This document shows positions 44,127 through 52,261 of a stretch of 64,000 nt of DNA, piece after piece (positions within the stretch are counted from its first letter, which is position 1; each line of letters opens with the position of its first letter). The stretch spans positions 1 through 64,000 of the forward strand of contig CAYWSX010000009.1 of the NCBI GenBank assembly GCA_964461115.1, read 5' to 3'. The DNA is from RGIG2134 sp964461115 (lineage in GTDB: Bacteria; Cyanobacteriota; Vampirovibrionia; Gastranaerophilales; Gastranaerophilaceae). The notes under the pieces are model-generated. The model was not told the DNA's origin. It ran no database searches and was given only the letters and a program-made list of their open reading frames with translations. The position numbers and the translations under genes are program-made.

Positions 44127-44789
44127 TTAATTTGACACAGATTCAGTAAATATACGCATAGGTATGGGTGTAGGTCCCATGAGTATTCCCATATCCTGGG
44201 CTGTATTTGCTTTCATCAGTTCAGCTCCGTTTTCAACACCTATGTCAATTGCATTTCGTTGTGAATTATAACCTCTCAAAAAAGATTTCAATCTGTCAAC
44301 GATTTCACCTGAATTTTTATCATTTGTAAACTCTTTTATTACAGGCTTTAGACCTGCCGCATTTTGGACAACGACACACTCTTCCCCGTCAATAAGCATA
44401 GTATTTAAGCCTTTTATAATTTTTTCCTGGTGCTCATATTTTTGGAAGACAAAACTATTTGCGTTCTTGATACCCGCCTCATAAAACTTGTGAAATTTTG
44501 AAGAATAAGAAGACATTTGCGCCTGCACCGGTGCAATGTATTTTTGATAGCCCAGATGACCGGTTTTCAGCACTGTTCCGGCAAAAAGCACGCCGCCTAA
44601 AGCATAACAAGCCCATTTGAAGAATGTCTTACACTGCCTGCCCAGCTGCAACTGCCTAACTGAATTCGCATTTTGTATACGTTCAAGTCGATAATCACCC
44701 AAACAAGCCCGAAAGGGTCTGTTTTGTTTAGAAGCAAACGAAGGTGATTTTTTATAATTCAAACCAGCAAACGTGACTTTCAATTCCAT
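44127..44789 (-). CDS. Unknown protein with N-terminal FAG-type motif and membrane helix
   Basis: About 220 aa from the ATG MELKVTFAGL; a TTG seven codons earlier is possible. The N-terminus MELKVTFAGLNYKK resembles the FKG motif of several neighbours. A hydrophobic helix lies at about residues 55-75, and the remainder is helical. No family is recognised. It lies between the pseudokinase and a large membrane protein in the same direction. Confidence 0.45.
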   Translation of the reverse strand: MELKVTFAGLNYKKSPSFASKQNRPFRACLGDYRLERIQNANSVRQLQLGRQCKTFFKWACYALGGVLFAGTVLKTGHLGYQKYIAPVQAQMSSYSSKFHKFYEAGIKNANSFVFQKYEHQEKIIKGLNTMLIDGEECVVVQNAAGLKPVIKEFTNDKNSGEIVDRLKSFLRGYNSQRNAIDIGVENGAELMKANTAQDMGILMGPTPIPMRIFTESVSN

Positions 44790-44891
44790 TATTCCATACC
44801 TTATACTCAAATATTGATTACTTCACATTACCATGAAAACTCAAAAATTTTAAAATTTGCTACTCATGTAACGAAAAGTTAAGTATGGAGA

Positions 44892-47195
44892 TTAAACACC
44901 TTTGGCTAAAAATGCCTGTGCTGCTTTTTCTGCTTTGTCCGCCTGAGCCAGCATTCTTTCAGCATCAATTTCCGCCTTGCTTTTTTGCTGTGCAAATTTT
45001 GAAGGCACAGGCGACGGAACATAAGAGCGCTTTACTTCAGGAGCGTTATTCAAGTTCTGTTCCGGCGCAACTTTTGAAGCAGCAATTGGAGTTTCAGAAA
45101 TGTTATTTACATCTTGCGGCGCCGCAATTGACGCTGACGCTATCGGCTGTGACGCGTTCAGGTTATTAGAGCCTGTATTCGTGGCTAATATTGCTGAAGC
45201 CATTGCCGGATGAAGAGTTTTAGGCTTATTCAACGTGTTTTGCAGTAAGTTTGTATTTCCGCCGTTGATTTGCTGCGGCATCTGTGTCTGCGGCTGGCCG
45301 GAAATTTGTCCTTGAGCGTTCATTTGAGGAGGAATCATCGCTGCAAGCTTTTCTTTTTCTTCAGCTGCTTTTGCTTCCGCCTTTTCACGTTCTTCTTCAT
45401 CAAGCTGAGAGTTTTTCGGTTTGCCGAATATTTTATGAGAAATCTTCATAAATCCTTTTCTGAACGGCTCAACCAATACAACACCGACCAGAAGTGCTCT
45501 GCCTAAACCAAAGCCCCAACGTTTTGAAGCTTTAGCGATAGTTTTGAGAGAAGACTTTTTGCCATGGACAAGGTCATATCTACCTATAGCCAGCGTTTTG
45601 CCGAGCCAGCTTAAAGGTTTTTGAACAACATAACGGCCAAGACGAGTCATGAATCCGCCTGCATTCGCTTCTGTTGCTTTACCAACAGACTTCAAAGTTA
45701 TTTTTGACTTATATGCAGATTTAATATCATTTCTCAACAATTCAAAATATTTTTCATCTTTTACGCCAATTTTACTTGCCGTTTTATTCATAAGCTCTTT
45801 AAAGCTTGCGCAGTTCTCGGCACCGTCAATACCAAGTTTTAATGCATTAGCTCTGGCTTTTTCAAGAGTCAGATTACCTGTCTTCAATTGCTCTGCAAAT
45901 TGATTTACAGCACGCATTGATTTGTATTCTTTATTATATGCCATAACAACGTTTTGCAGACGTTTTTCGGTCATATCGATACCCATACGCTTGCCGAGGG
46001 TTTCGATTGCCTTTTTATCCAAGCCTAACTCTGCAACACCGACAAACTTGTTGAACCAAGTACCGACAATGAACGACATAATATACGAACCAAGCATTAA
46101 GCCGATATAATCTTCCATAAATGCAGCAAGCTTGTCGCCTTTTTCAGCTTTTGAAGCACAGTTGAAGGATGAAATCATAAATAACATACCCATCATCAAC
46201 GCCATTTTGCCGCCAAGAACACCGTTGCCTGTTGCTTCTCCGATAAACGACAATGTTTTTTGCCCAACTTTTGTTGCTTGAGTTTGGGTAGCATTATATG
46301 CACCGTTAAAGTATCTTGCTTTGCACCAATCCAGGTGCACATCAGGCCTCATACCCGGAACTTTATTCAAGAAGCCAAATATTTTGCCCCAGAATTTACC
46401 CTCCGGAACAACAAGCTTGGAAAGCTCTTTTGCGTTCAATTTACTGACAATCGGGTCTAATTCCTTGAATGCAATTGTACTATGGATTTTTTCAGCCTTT
46501 ACTTTTGCCAATATATCGAAAACTTTATTTCTCTCTGCTGTAGTAAGATTTTTTGTATTATTTAGAAGTGATTTCAAAGAAGATTCTTCAACTTTAGACA
46601 GGTTTTCTACCGCATAGTTGATAGCCTCTGAGCCTTTTCCTTTGTAGAACATGCCTGATTTATCACCAACTGCGATACTTCCCGTTTGAATGCTTGAGCC
46701 GACTTCTCTTAAGAATTTAGGCATAGGAATTTTTGAGAAAAATCCTTTTGTACCGTCAACAGCACGCTGCAATCCTTTTCCTAAAGCAGTATTGTCAAAT
46801 TTGGCACCCATTTTATAAAAACGACCTTGTTTAAAATCCTCTAATTGTGTTGCACCTTCCGCAATTTCTTTAGAACTCATAAGTTTGTGCAAAGCACCTG
46901 TTGTTCCCATTGCAAGCGCCGAAGATAATAATAGGTTTTTAGCGGCAATAACCGGGTGAGCCATCATATCAAAGTCTTTTGTAGCTTGAGCAACGGCGTT
47001 ATCCTTTGCGGCACTCTGAGCCTGAGTTCTAAGAGTATCGTAATCTAAGCCCCCTTGCATTGAGCCCGGCATACCTTGCATGTTTGGTGAATATTGCGAA
47101 TTTGGTGAATTTTGTTGCGCAAAAGCAGGGGTTGTATTGATTCCCGCTTGCAATAAAGGATTATTATATTGATTATATAAATTCAGATTTGTCAT
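44892..47195 (-). CDS. Large membrane-associated protein of unknown function
   Basis: A 767-aa protein without signal peptide. The N-terminus is Asn/Gln/Pro-rich (about 1-50). A hydrophobic helix lies near 85-105, and two strongly hydrophobic segments around 320-380 (ALMMGMLFMISSF; GLMLGSYIMSFIVG). A further one is near 590-610, and a charged coiled region with Ala/Glu/Lys (EEEREKAEAKAAEEKEKL) precedes a Pro/Asn-rich tail. The layout, with Asn-rich flexible ends, resembles the protein at 55221-56630 in style. Function is unknown. AGGACAG precedes the ATG. A candidate small RNA lies immediately upstream on the other strand. Confidence 0.45.
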   Translation of the reverse strand: MTNLNLYNQYNNPLLQAGINTTPAFAQQNSPNSQYSPNMQGMPGSMQGGLDYDTLRTQAQSAAKDNAVAQATKDFDMMAHPVIAAKNLLLSSALAMGTTGALHKLMSSKEIAEGATQLEDFKQGRFYKMGAKFDNTALGKGLQRAVDGTKGFFSKIPMPKFLREVGSSIQTGSIAVGDKSGMFYKGKGSEAINYAVENLSKVEESSLKSLLNNTKNLTTAERNKVFDILAKVKAEKIHSTIAFKELDPIVSKLNAKELSKLVVPEGKFWGKIFGFLNKVPGMRPDVHLDWCKARYFNGAYNATQTQATKVGQKTLSFIGEATGNGVLGGKMALMMGMLFMISSFNCASKAEKGDKLAAFMEDYIGLMLGSYIMSFIVGTWFNKFVGVAELGLDKKAIETLGKRMGIDMTEKRLQNVVMAYNKEYKSMRAVNQFAEQLKTGNLTLEKARANALKLGIDGAENCASFKELMNKTASKIGVKDEKYFELLRNDIKSAYKSKITLKSVGKATEANAGGFMTRLGRYVVQKPLSWLGKTLAIGRYDLVHGKKSSLKTIAKASKRWGFGLGRALLVGVVLVEPFRKGFMKISHKIFGKPKNSQLDEEEREKAEAKAAEEKEKLAAMIPPQMNAQGQISGQPQTQMPQQINGGNTNLLQNTLNKPKTLHPAMASAILATNTGSNNLNASQPIASASIAAPQDVNNISETPIAASKVAPEQNLNNAPEVKRSYVPSPVPSKFAQQKSKAEIDAERMLAQADKAEKAAQAFLAKGV

Positions 47196-47300
47196 AACTG
47201 TCCTATAAATTCACCTTATTTATATAAAAACTTTTTATTTACAAAAATTGCCCATGCAAAAAAACATGTTTAAATATGTAACAAAATTCAAAACACTGCG

Positions 47301-47329
47301 TTTACTAATAAACGCATGTATGCTATTAT
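47301..47329 (+). promoter_or_regulatory. Promoter of the candidate small RNA
   Basis: TTTACT (47301-47306) and TATTAT (47324-47329) are 17 nt apart, placing transcription start near 47337, next to the base of the RNA's closing stem. Confidence 0.65.
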
Positions 47330-47336
47330 GAATTTG

Positions 47337-47444
47337 AAAGGTGTGTCCTCGACGACATTGCCCACTTCGACCCGATACAGCTAGCTGTGGGGGTGAATAG
47401 TGCGTTATTGCTCTTGAATGAGCATTTCATTGTCGAGGATTTTT
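47337..47444 (+). ncRNA. Candidate structured small RNA (~108 nt)
   Basis: A sigma-70-type promoter precedes it. The 5' TCCTCGAC (47346-47353) pairs perfectly with the 3' GTCGAGGA (47432-47439), directly followed by TTTTT as terminator. Inside are two hairpins: a long one (CACT..ACCC..ACAG CTAG CTGT..GGGT..AGTG) and GCTC-TTGAAT-GAGC. Together they form a three-way-junction shape. I do not recognise an RNA family; 6S RNA, tmRNA and SRP RNA do not fit its size or motifs. The 3' part overlaps the end of the convergent gene at 47405 in antisense. Confidence 0.6.
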
Positions 47445-48292
47445 AGCCAATTTATTTTTTCTGCGTCGGTGAGAGGGGTCATTTGAGTAATAGCGACACG
47501 GATGAAGCCGTCTTTGGTCTGCTTTATGAGCGAATAGGTATTTTCGTAGCCGTCGCCGTAGCCCCAGTCGTAGATGATTCTATCCGAGCCGTGTTCTTTG
47601 ACAGTTGAATAGTATTTTAAATCGAGGTCGTGGGCGAAGATTTTGTTAAACCTGTCGTATTTTTGGACATATTCCGCAAGATTTTTGGCAAAATCCGAGC
47701 CAAAAAACTCGATAATGTATTTTTGCTGATAGGTGTGGATTTCTTGCCCTTTCGGGATAAATTCATATCGAAATTCGGGTTTGTCGATAATAATGTTCCC
47801 CAAATACCAGCTTTCACCGTTGATTTTAGGGGCTTGGGCTGTTACTTTAGATGACTTCAGCATTTCTAACCGTTCTGAGGCGTTAGATTTACAGGTTATG
47901 CGGGAGGATTGCTCTGCGTGAAAAAAGTCTTTCTTGTTTAAGTTATCTGAAATTTTCCCGTAGTACCAAGCTTTTGGATAAATAGCTAAAACGCCATACA
48001 TGCCATTTAAATCCAGATAGTAACCAAGTTTTCTTGCTTCGCCAGACTTTGGAACAACGTAGCCAACCCCTACTGTTTTACTACCCAAGGCGTGCTCAAT
48101 AGAGGCTGATAGCCCCATATAATGGTCAAGTTTAGTTGGCAGTTTTGACAAAGAAACTCGGTTAGGATACACAGTAGTCCTTTTCAGCCAGTCTGTGTGG
48201 GGCAGGTAAGGATTTTTAGAGCTTTGCGCAAATACGCAGGCAGGGATTAAGGCAAAAGCTGTAAGCACAAGCAAAAGTACAAATTTTTTCAT
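47405..48292 (-). CDS. Secreted protein of unknown function
   Basis: A 295-aa protein with signal peptide (about 1-22, MKKFVLLLVLTAFALIPACV). The mature part contains many Tyr and Lys, no Cys pair and no membrane helix. No family signature is evident; GQEIHTYQQKYIIEFF and YGYENTYSL are local features only. The ATG has GGAG 5 nt upstream. The 3' end overlaps the candidate small RNA on the other strand, which could act in antisense. Confidence 0.55.
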   Translation of the reverse strand: MKKFVLLLVLTAFALIPACVFAQSSKNPYLPHTDWLKRTTVYPNRVSLSKLPTKLDHYMGLSASIEHALGSKTVGVGYVVPKSGEARKLGYYLDLNGMYGVLAIYPKAWYYGKISDNLNKKDFFHAEQSSRITCKSNASERLEMLKSSKVTAQAPKINGESWYLGNIIIDKPEFRYEFIPKGQEIHTYQQKYIIEFFGSDFAKNLAEYVQKYDRFNKIFAHDLDLKYYSTVKEHGSDRIIYDWGYGDGYENTYSLIKQTKDGFIRVAITQMTPLTDAEKINWLKILDNEMLIQEQ

Positions 48293-48456
48293 TTTTTCTC
48301 CGTTATTTCCTCAATTTTAATACATTTTTTAGATTTTCACAACCCGCAATAAAGAAAGGAGGTTCTTGCAAACACGAGTTAGAGAAAGAGTTTCTCTGAT
48401 TATTCAATACGTTATTACTTAATACTTAAGCGCCGAAAGGCAGAAAGGAGACCGTT

Positions 48457-49374
48457 ATGTCTCAAAATTTTACATTTTCTAATGATCCAAACATGGTTAA
48501 GGAGCTATGCTCCGTGAGCGAAAAGTATGCGACAGAAAGCAAACCGGGAGATAAATACAAGAACTGGGAGGTTGTAATGACAAATCATGACAAAGATTCC
48601 AACTTCAAAGCCGTCGCCTTCAAAAAAGATGACCAAATAGTCGTCTGCTACGTTGGAACCAGCAGAAAGCTCAACGAGGCAGCAAGAGACTGGGGCGCTA
48701 ATGCAAAAATGTCCGTAGGCAAAGCGTCTGAGCAAATGAAACAGGCAGATGAGTTTTATCAAAGGGTAGCAGCATCCGAGCAGGCGCAAGGCGCCAACAT
48801 ATCCCTCGGCGGTCACTCCGAAGGCGGAAGCGAAGCACAATATGTCAGTATAAAAAACGGAGGAATCCCGACTTACACCTATAACGCTTTCATGACCGGG
48901 AACATGTGGTCGGAAGGGCAACAAAACCAATACGGGGGCTCAATTGTAAATTTCCGACACCCCGACGACGCTGTTTCTAAGCTGGGGACTGATATCGGAT
49001 ACCAAGTAATAGTTCCCTCAAATTCCCGCTCAAATGTTAAACAGTACGGAGACGCTACATTCAGCCACAAAATTGATAACATGGGCGACTGCAATTTAGG
49101 CGTACCTGAAAAAGTCTACAAGCAAACTCACCCTAATTTTGCAGAAAAAATTAAAAACACTGTAATAACCCGCGAAAATATTTCCAAAATGGAACCCGAA
49201 ACATACAAGCTTTATGAAAACACAATTCTTCTTCGGCATGATAAAAAAAGTATTCCAAATGAGCTTGGTGCTAAAAAAATGGCACTAACAGGCGAACTCG
49301 TTCACGTCTCTGCCTATACACGCGACGATGGCACCAGAGTTGATGATTATTACAGACATGCTCCTGCAAACTAA
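48457..49374 (+). CDS. Lipase-like alpha/beta hydrolase (Mbeg1/DUF2974-like)
   Basis: A 305-aa protein without signal peptide. The nucleophile elbow is NISLGGHSEGGSEAQ (G-H-S-E-G), with preceding strands KAVAFKKDDQIVVCYVGTS as in class 3 lipase-type folds. A possible Asp/His pair follows (RHPDDAVS; ATFSHKIDN). The family is related to DUF2974/Mbeg1 proteins; the natural substrate is unknown. AAAGGAG precedes the ATG. Expression appears isolated, with a terminator at 49385. A short dyad (AGAGAAA GAG TTTCTCT, 48381-48397) lies in the 164-nt upstream region and could bind a regulator. Confidence 0.65.
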   Translation: MSQNFTFSNDPNMVKELCSVSEKYATESKPGDKYKNWEVVMTNHDKDSNFKAVAFKKDDQIVVCYVGTSRKLNEAARDWGANAKMSVGKASEQMKQADEFYQRVAASEQAQGANISLGGHSEGGSEAQYVSIKNGGIPTYTYNAFMTGNMWSEGQQNQYGGSIVNFRHPDDAVSKLGTDIGYQVIVPSNSRSNVKQYGDATFSHKIDNMGDCNLGVPEKVYKQTHPNFAEKIKNTVITRENISKMEPETYKLYENTILLRHDKKSIPNELGAKKMALTGELVHVSAYTRDDGTRVDDYYRHAPAN

Positions 49375-49384
49375 AATTAAATAT

Positions 49385-49416
49385 AAAAAAAGACGGCTTT
49401 TTTAAGCCGTCTTTTT
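49385..49416. terminator. Bidirectional Rho-independent terminator
   Basis: AAAGACGGCTT and AAGCCGTCTTT form the stem with A and T tracts on both sides, between the hydrolase gene and the convergent zinc-ribbon gene. Confidence 0.85.
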
Positions 49417-49435
49417 GCATTCTATATCCGAAAAA

Positions 49436-49699
49436 CTATTTGTTTCTGGAATAGCAGTCTCTACAGAACACTTCTTTACCGTCCATAGGTTTGAAAGGAA
49501 CTTTTGTAGACACGCCGCAAGCTGAGCAAACAGTATCATAAAGTCTTTTTTTAGTCTTTTGTCTTCTTGCTCCTCTGCAATCGTTGCATCTTTTTGGTTT
49601 GTTAACAAGTCCTTTTTCTGCATAAAATTCTTGTTCACCTGCTGTGAAGATAAATTCTGCTCCGCAATCTTCACAAATGAGTTTTTCGTCTTGGTACAT
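49436..49699 (-). CDS. Small double zinc-ribbon protein
   Basis: About 87 aa from the ATG at 49699, with AGGAG 8 nt before it. It has four C-x2-C pairs (CEDC, CNDC, CSAC, CRDC), making two zinc-ribbon units, and fits the probable zinc-ribbon (zf-trcl) type. It may bind RNA or protein; its role is unknown. No operon partner. Confidence 0.75.
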   Translation of the reverse strand: MYQDEKLICEDCGAEFIFTAGEQEFYAEKGLVNKPKRCNDCRGARRQKTKKRLYDTVCSACGVSTKVPFKPMDGKEVFCRDCYSRNK

Positions 49700-49829
49700 T
49701 GGTATTTCTCCTAAGTTTGTAATAAATGAACACATTAGTCAGCATTCAACAATTACATTATATAGTGTTTATAAAAAAAGAGCAAGAAAAAATTTTTTGA
49801 AGCCAAATAACCTAGACCGCCATGGCATG

Positions 49830-49857
49830 TTGTATTTGCCCTAATAAATGCTATACT
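49830..49857 (+). promoter_or_regulatory. Promoter of a probable leaderless transcript
   Basis: TTGTAT (49830-49835) and TATACT (49852-49857) are 16 nt apart. The -10 ends 6 nt before the ATG at 49864. Confidence 0.5.
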
Positions 49858-49863
49858 TGGTTT

Positions 49864-51234
49864 ATGGATAAACAGAAGGTAGTAATAATAGGCTCGGTTG
49901 CCGCAGGATCAAAGTGCGCTTTTAAGCTAAAAAGAGAACGTCCTGACTTTGATGTTGTTATTTATACGGAAGAAGATGTCGTTTCATATTCGGCATGCGG
50001 TTTGCCTTATTATATCGGCGGACAAATCAAAAGCAGCGAAAACCTTATTGTACGACGTCCTGAAGATTACAAAAAAGCAGGGCTAAATCTGCATTTAAAG
50101 CACAAACTTACTTCTATTAGCCCACAAACAAAGACCGTCTATATATATGACGCCCAAAATGACAAATATTTTGAAGATAATTATGACAAACTTGTTCTTG
50201 CTACAGGCGCACGCCCGTTTATACCCAAAATGGAAGGCTTGGAGCTTGCAAATATATTTACTTTACGAACTGTTGAAGACGGTATACGCATAAAAGAACA
50301 GATGGAACGCTCGAAAACAGCACTCGTCATCGGCGGCGGCTATATCGGCATTGAAGTTTTAGAGTCGTTTGTCAAAAACGGCCTTAACGTTAAAGTTGTA
50401 GAATTCGCAAACCACATTATGAATTTATTTGACGTTGAAATGGCAGAAAGAATCGAAAGCCATATTCTCGAGCGGGACGGCGACAAAATCGAGATTATTA
50501 AAGCCGATTATGTAACAGAATTCCGCGGCGAAAACGGAAAAGTTACAAAAGCAATTACAAACAGCGGGCGAGAACTCGACATTGACATGGCTGTAATTTC
50601 CGTAGGTGTTGTGCCAAATACTGAATACACAGAAGGAACCGGAATTGAACTGGGGGTTAAAAGTTCTATCCGCGTGGATAAGAAATTACGAACAAGCGTA
50701 CCTGACATATACGCAATAGGTGACTGCGCTGAAAAAACGAACATTGTTTCAGGCAAACCTTGCTGGATACCGCTCGGCTCCACGGCCAACAAAGAAGGGC
50801 GCTGCTGTGCGATTAATCTTGCTAACGACGCAGGTGAAGATTTTATAGGCGTTCTGGGTTCAGCAGTTTCAAGATATTTTGGATTTACAATGTCCATGAC
50901 GGGATTAAGCGAGAGAGAAGCAAAAGTTCTCGGACACGAAGTGGTTAGCGAAACTATTACAAAAAAAGACAAAGCAGGATACATGCCCGAAGTAAAAAAT
51001 ATTACGATAAAAATTGTAGCCGATAAAAATAGTAAAAAAATTCTCGGGGCTCAGGCAATCGGCTGCGGAGACGCGGATAAACGTGTTAACACCGTCGCGT
51101 CTGCGTTAATGAGCGGCAAAACTATAGATGAATTTGTAAATCTGGACATGACTTACGCGCCCCCCTTCTCCCCCTCAATAGACCCTCTGCTGACGGCGCT
51201 GGCTAACGTCAGTCAGAAATTAGACAGCAAATAA
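49864..51234 (+). CDS. CoA-disulfide reductase / NADH oxidase-like FAD enzyme
   Basis: About 456 aa from the ATG at 49864; the upstream ATG at 49822 would add residues with no family match. FAD motif: VVIIGSVAAGSKCAFKL. Redox-active single Cys: SYSACGLPYYIGG. NAD(P)H motif: ALVIGGGYIGIEVLE. FAD-binding Asp: DIYAIGDCAE. The C-terminal dimerisation domain is complete. The single-Cys motif is that of CoA-disulfide reductases and NADH oxidases, which handle thiol redox balance or oxygen/peroxide stress. The precise electron acceptor cannot be told from sequence. No operon partner other than the close metF downstream. Confidence 0.88.
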   Translation: MDKQKVVIIGSVAAGSKCAFKLKRERPDFDVVIYTEEDVVSYSACGLPYYIGGQIKSSENLIVRRPEDYKKAGLNLHLKHKLTSISPQTKTVYIYDAQNDKYFEDNYDKLVLATGARPFIPKMEGLELANIFTLRTVEDGIRIKEQMERSKTALVIGGGYIGIEVLESFVKNGLNVKVVEFANHIMNLFDVEMAERIESHILERDGDKIEIIKADYVTEFRGENGKVTKAITNSGRELDIDMAVISVGVVPNTEYTEGTGIELGVKSSIRVDKKLRTSVPDIYAIGDCAEKTNIVSGKPCWIPLGSTANKEGRCCAINLANDAGEDFIGVLGSAVSRYFGFTMSMTGLSEREAKVLGHEVVSETITKKDKAGYMPEVKNITIKIVADKNSKKILGAQAIGCGDADKRVNTVASALMSGKTIDEFVNLDMTYAPPFSPSIDPLLTALANVSQKLDSK

Positions 51235-51249
51235 TTTGTTTGTTATAAT
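51221..51249 (+). promoter_or_regulatory. Promoter of metF
   Basis: TAGACA (51221-51226) and TATAAT (51244-51249) are 17 nt apart, with the -35 in the end of the preceding gene. Transcription would start near 51256, 30 nt before the ATG. Confidence 0.65.
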
Positions 51250-51285
51250 TCTTTGGTGCACTTTTTACTGCAGTCAAAGGATTTT

Positions 51286-52179
51286 ATGCAATTAAAAGAA
51301 ATTTACAACGAACAATACCACAATCAGGAATTTAATATGAATTCTGCATATGTTGGTGAAAAAAAACCCGTAATTTCTTTTGAGGTTTTTCCGCCCAAAA
51401 AGGATGAAGACAAATTAATATCCGAACTCGAAAAACTGCAAAAATACAATCCGCAAGTAATCTCAATCACATACGGAGCGGGCGGCTCAAACAAAGACGG
51501 TTCACTAAGTCTTGTGAAACAGGTTCAAAAACTTAAAAACATAAACCCTATGCCGCATTTCACCTGTATGTGTTCAAACAAAGAGTTTATATCAGAGTAC
51601 TTGAAGGAAATTGAAGCCCTCGGAATAAAAAATATCCTGGCACTCAGAGGCGATGAGCCAAAAGAAATAGATGTTTGCTACAAGGATTTTGTATATGCAA
51701 ATGAGCTGGTTGAGTTTATAAAATCTCGTACAAATCTTTCTATTGCAGTTGCAGGCTATCCCGAAGGGCATTCCGCAGCCGAAAATATTGAAAAAGACAT
51801 TGAAAACTTAAAACGCAAGGTTGACGCAGGTGCAGATGCAATATACACGCAATTATTTTTCAATAATGACAATTTTTATAAATACAAACAACTTGTAAGA
51901 GATGCAGGGATTTTTTGTCCGATAGTTCCCGGAATTCTTCCTATTACAAGCTATGCACAGCTTGAGAAAATGACGTCAATGTGCAAAGTTGAACTTCCAA
52001 AAGCCCTTGTCGAACGACTTGAAAAATACAAAGACGATATAAAAGCCACAACCGAAATCGGAATTGATTTTGCCATTTATCAATGTCAAAACCTTATTGA
52101 CGCGCAAGTTGAGGGTCTTCATTTCTACATCTTAAACAAATCTTATTCTACAGACGAGATTTTAAGCACTATTCTTTAA
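51286..52179 (+). CDS. metF: 5,10-methylenetetrahydrofolate reductase
   Basis: About 297 aa from the ATG at 51286 (AAAGG upstream). TIM-barrel MTHFR motifs are in order: ISFEVFPPKKDEDK with the catalytic Glu; ISITYGAGGSNKDGS; NILALRGDEPKE; IAVAGYPEGHSAAEN; DAGADAIYTQLFF; and IVPGILPITSYAQLEKM. It reduces methylene-THF to methyl-THF for methionine synthesis and one-carbon metabolism. Its length is that of the stand-alone bacterial enzyme. Its own promoter lies in the end of the previous gene. Confidence 0.95.
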   Translation: MQLKEIYNEQYHNQEFNMNSAYVGEKKPVISFEVFPPKKDEDKLISELEKLQKYNPQVISITYGAGGSNKDGSLSLVKQVQKLKNINPMPHFTCMCSNKEFISEYLKEIEALGIKNILALRGDEPKEIDVCYKDFVYANELVEFIKSRTNLSIAVAGYPEGHSAAENIEKDIENLKRKVDAGADAIYTQLFFNNDNFYKYKQLVRDAGIFCPIVPGILPITSYAQLEKMTSMCKVELPKALVERLEKYKDDIKATTEIGIDFAIYQCQNLIDAQVEGLHFYILNKSYSTDEILSTIL

Positions 52180-52203
52180 AAATTCACTTTTTGCACTTTT
52201 TGA

Positions 52204-52231
52204 TTGTACATAATATATTTTTATGTATAAT
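52204..52231 (+). promoter_or_regulatory. Promoter upstream of the 633-aa gene
   Basis: TTGTAC (52204-52209) and TATAAT (52226-52231) are 16 nt apart, about 30 nt before the ATG at 52262. Confidence 0.6.
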
Positions 52232-52261
52232 TAGTTTATCCATACTCAAAGAGAATTAGTT

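Noticed and set aside
48366..48423. Possible 18-codon leader peptide before the lipase-like gene (TTG start after AAAGGAGG)
   Set aside because: The SD is only 3 nt from the TTG, and the peptide has no run of a regulatory amino acid or following attenuator hairpin.
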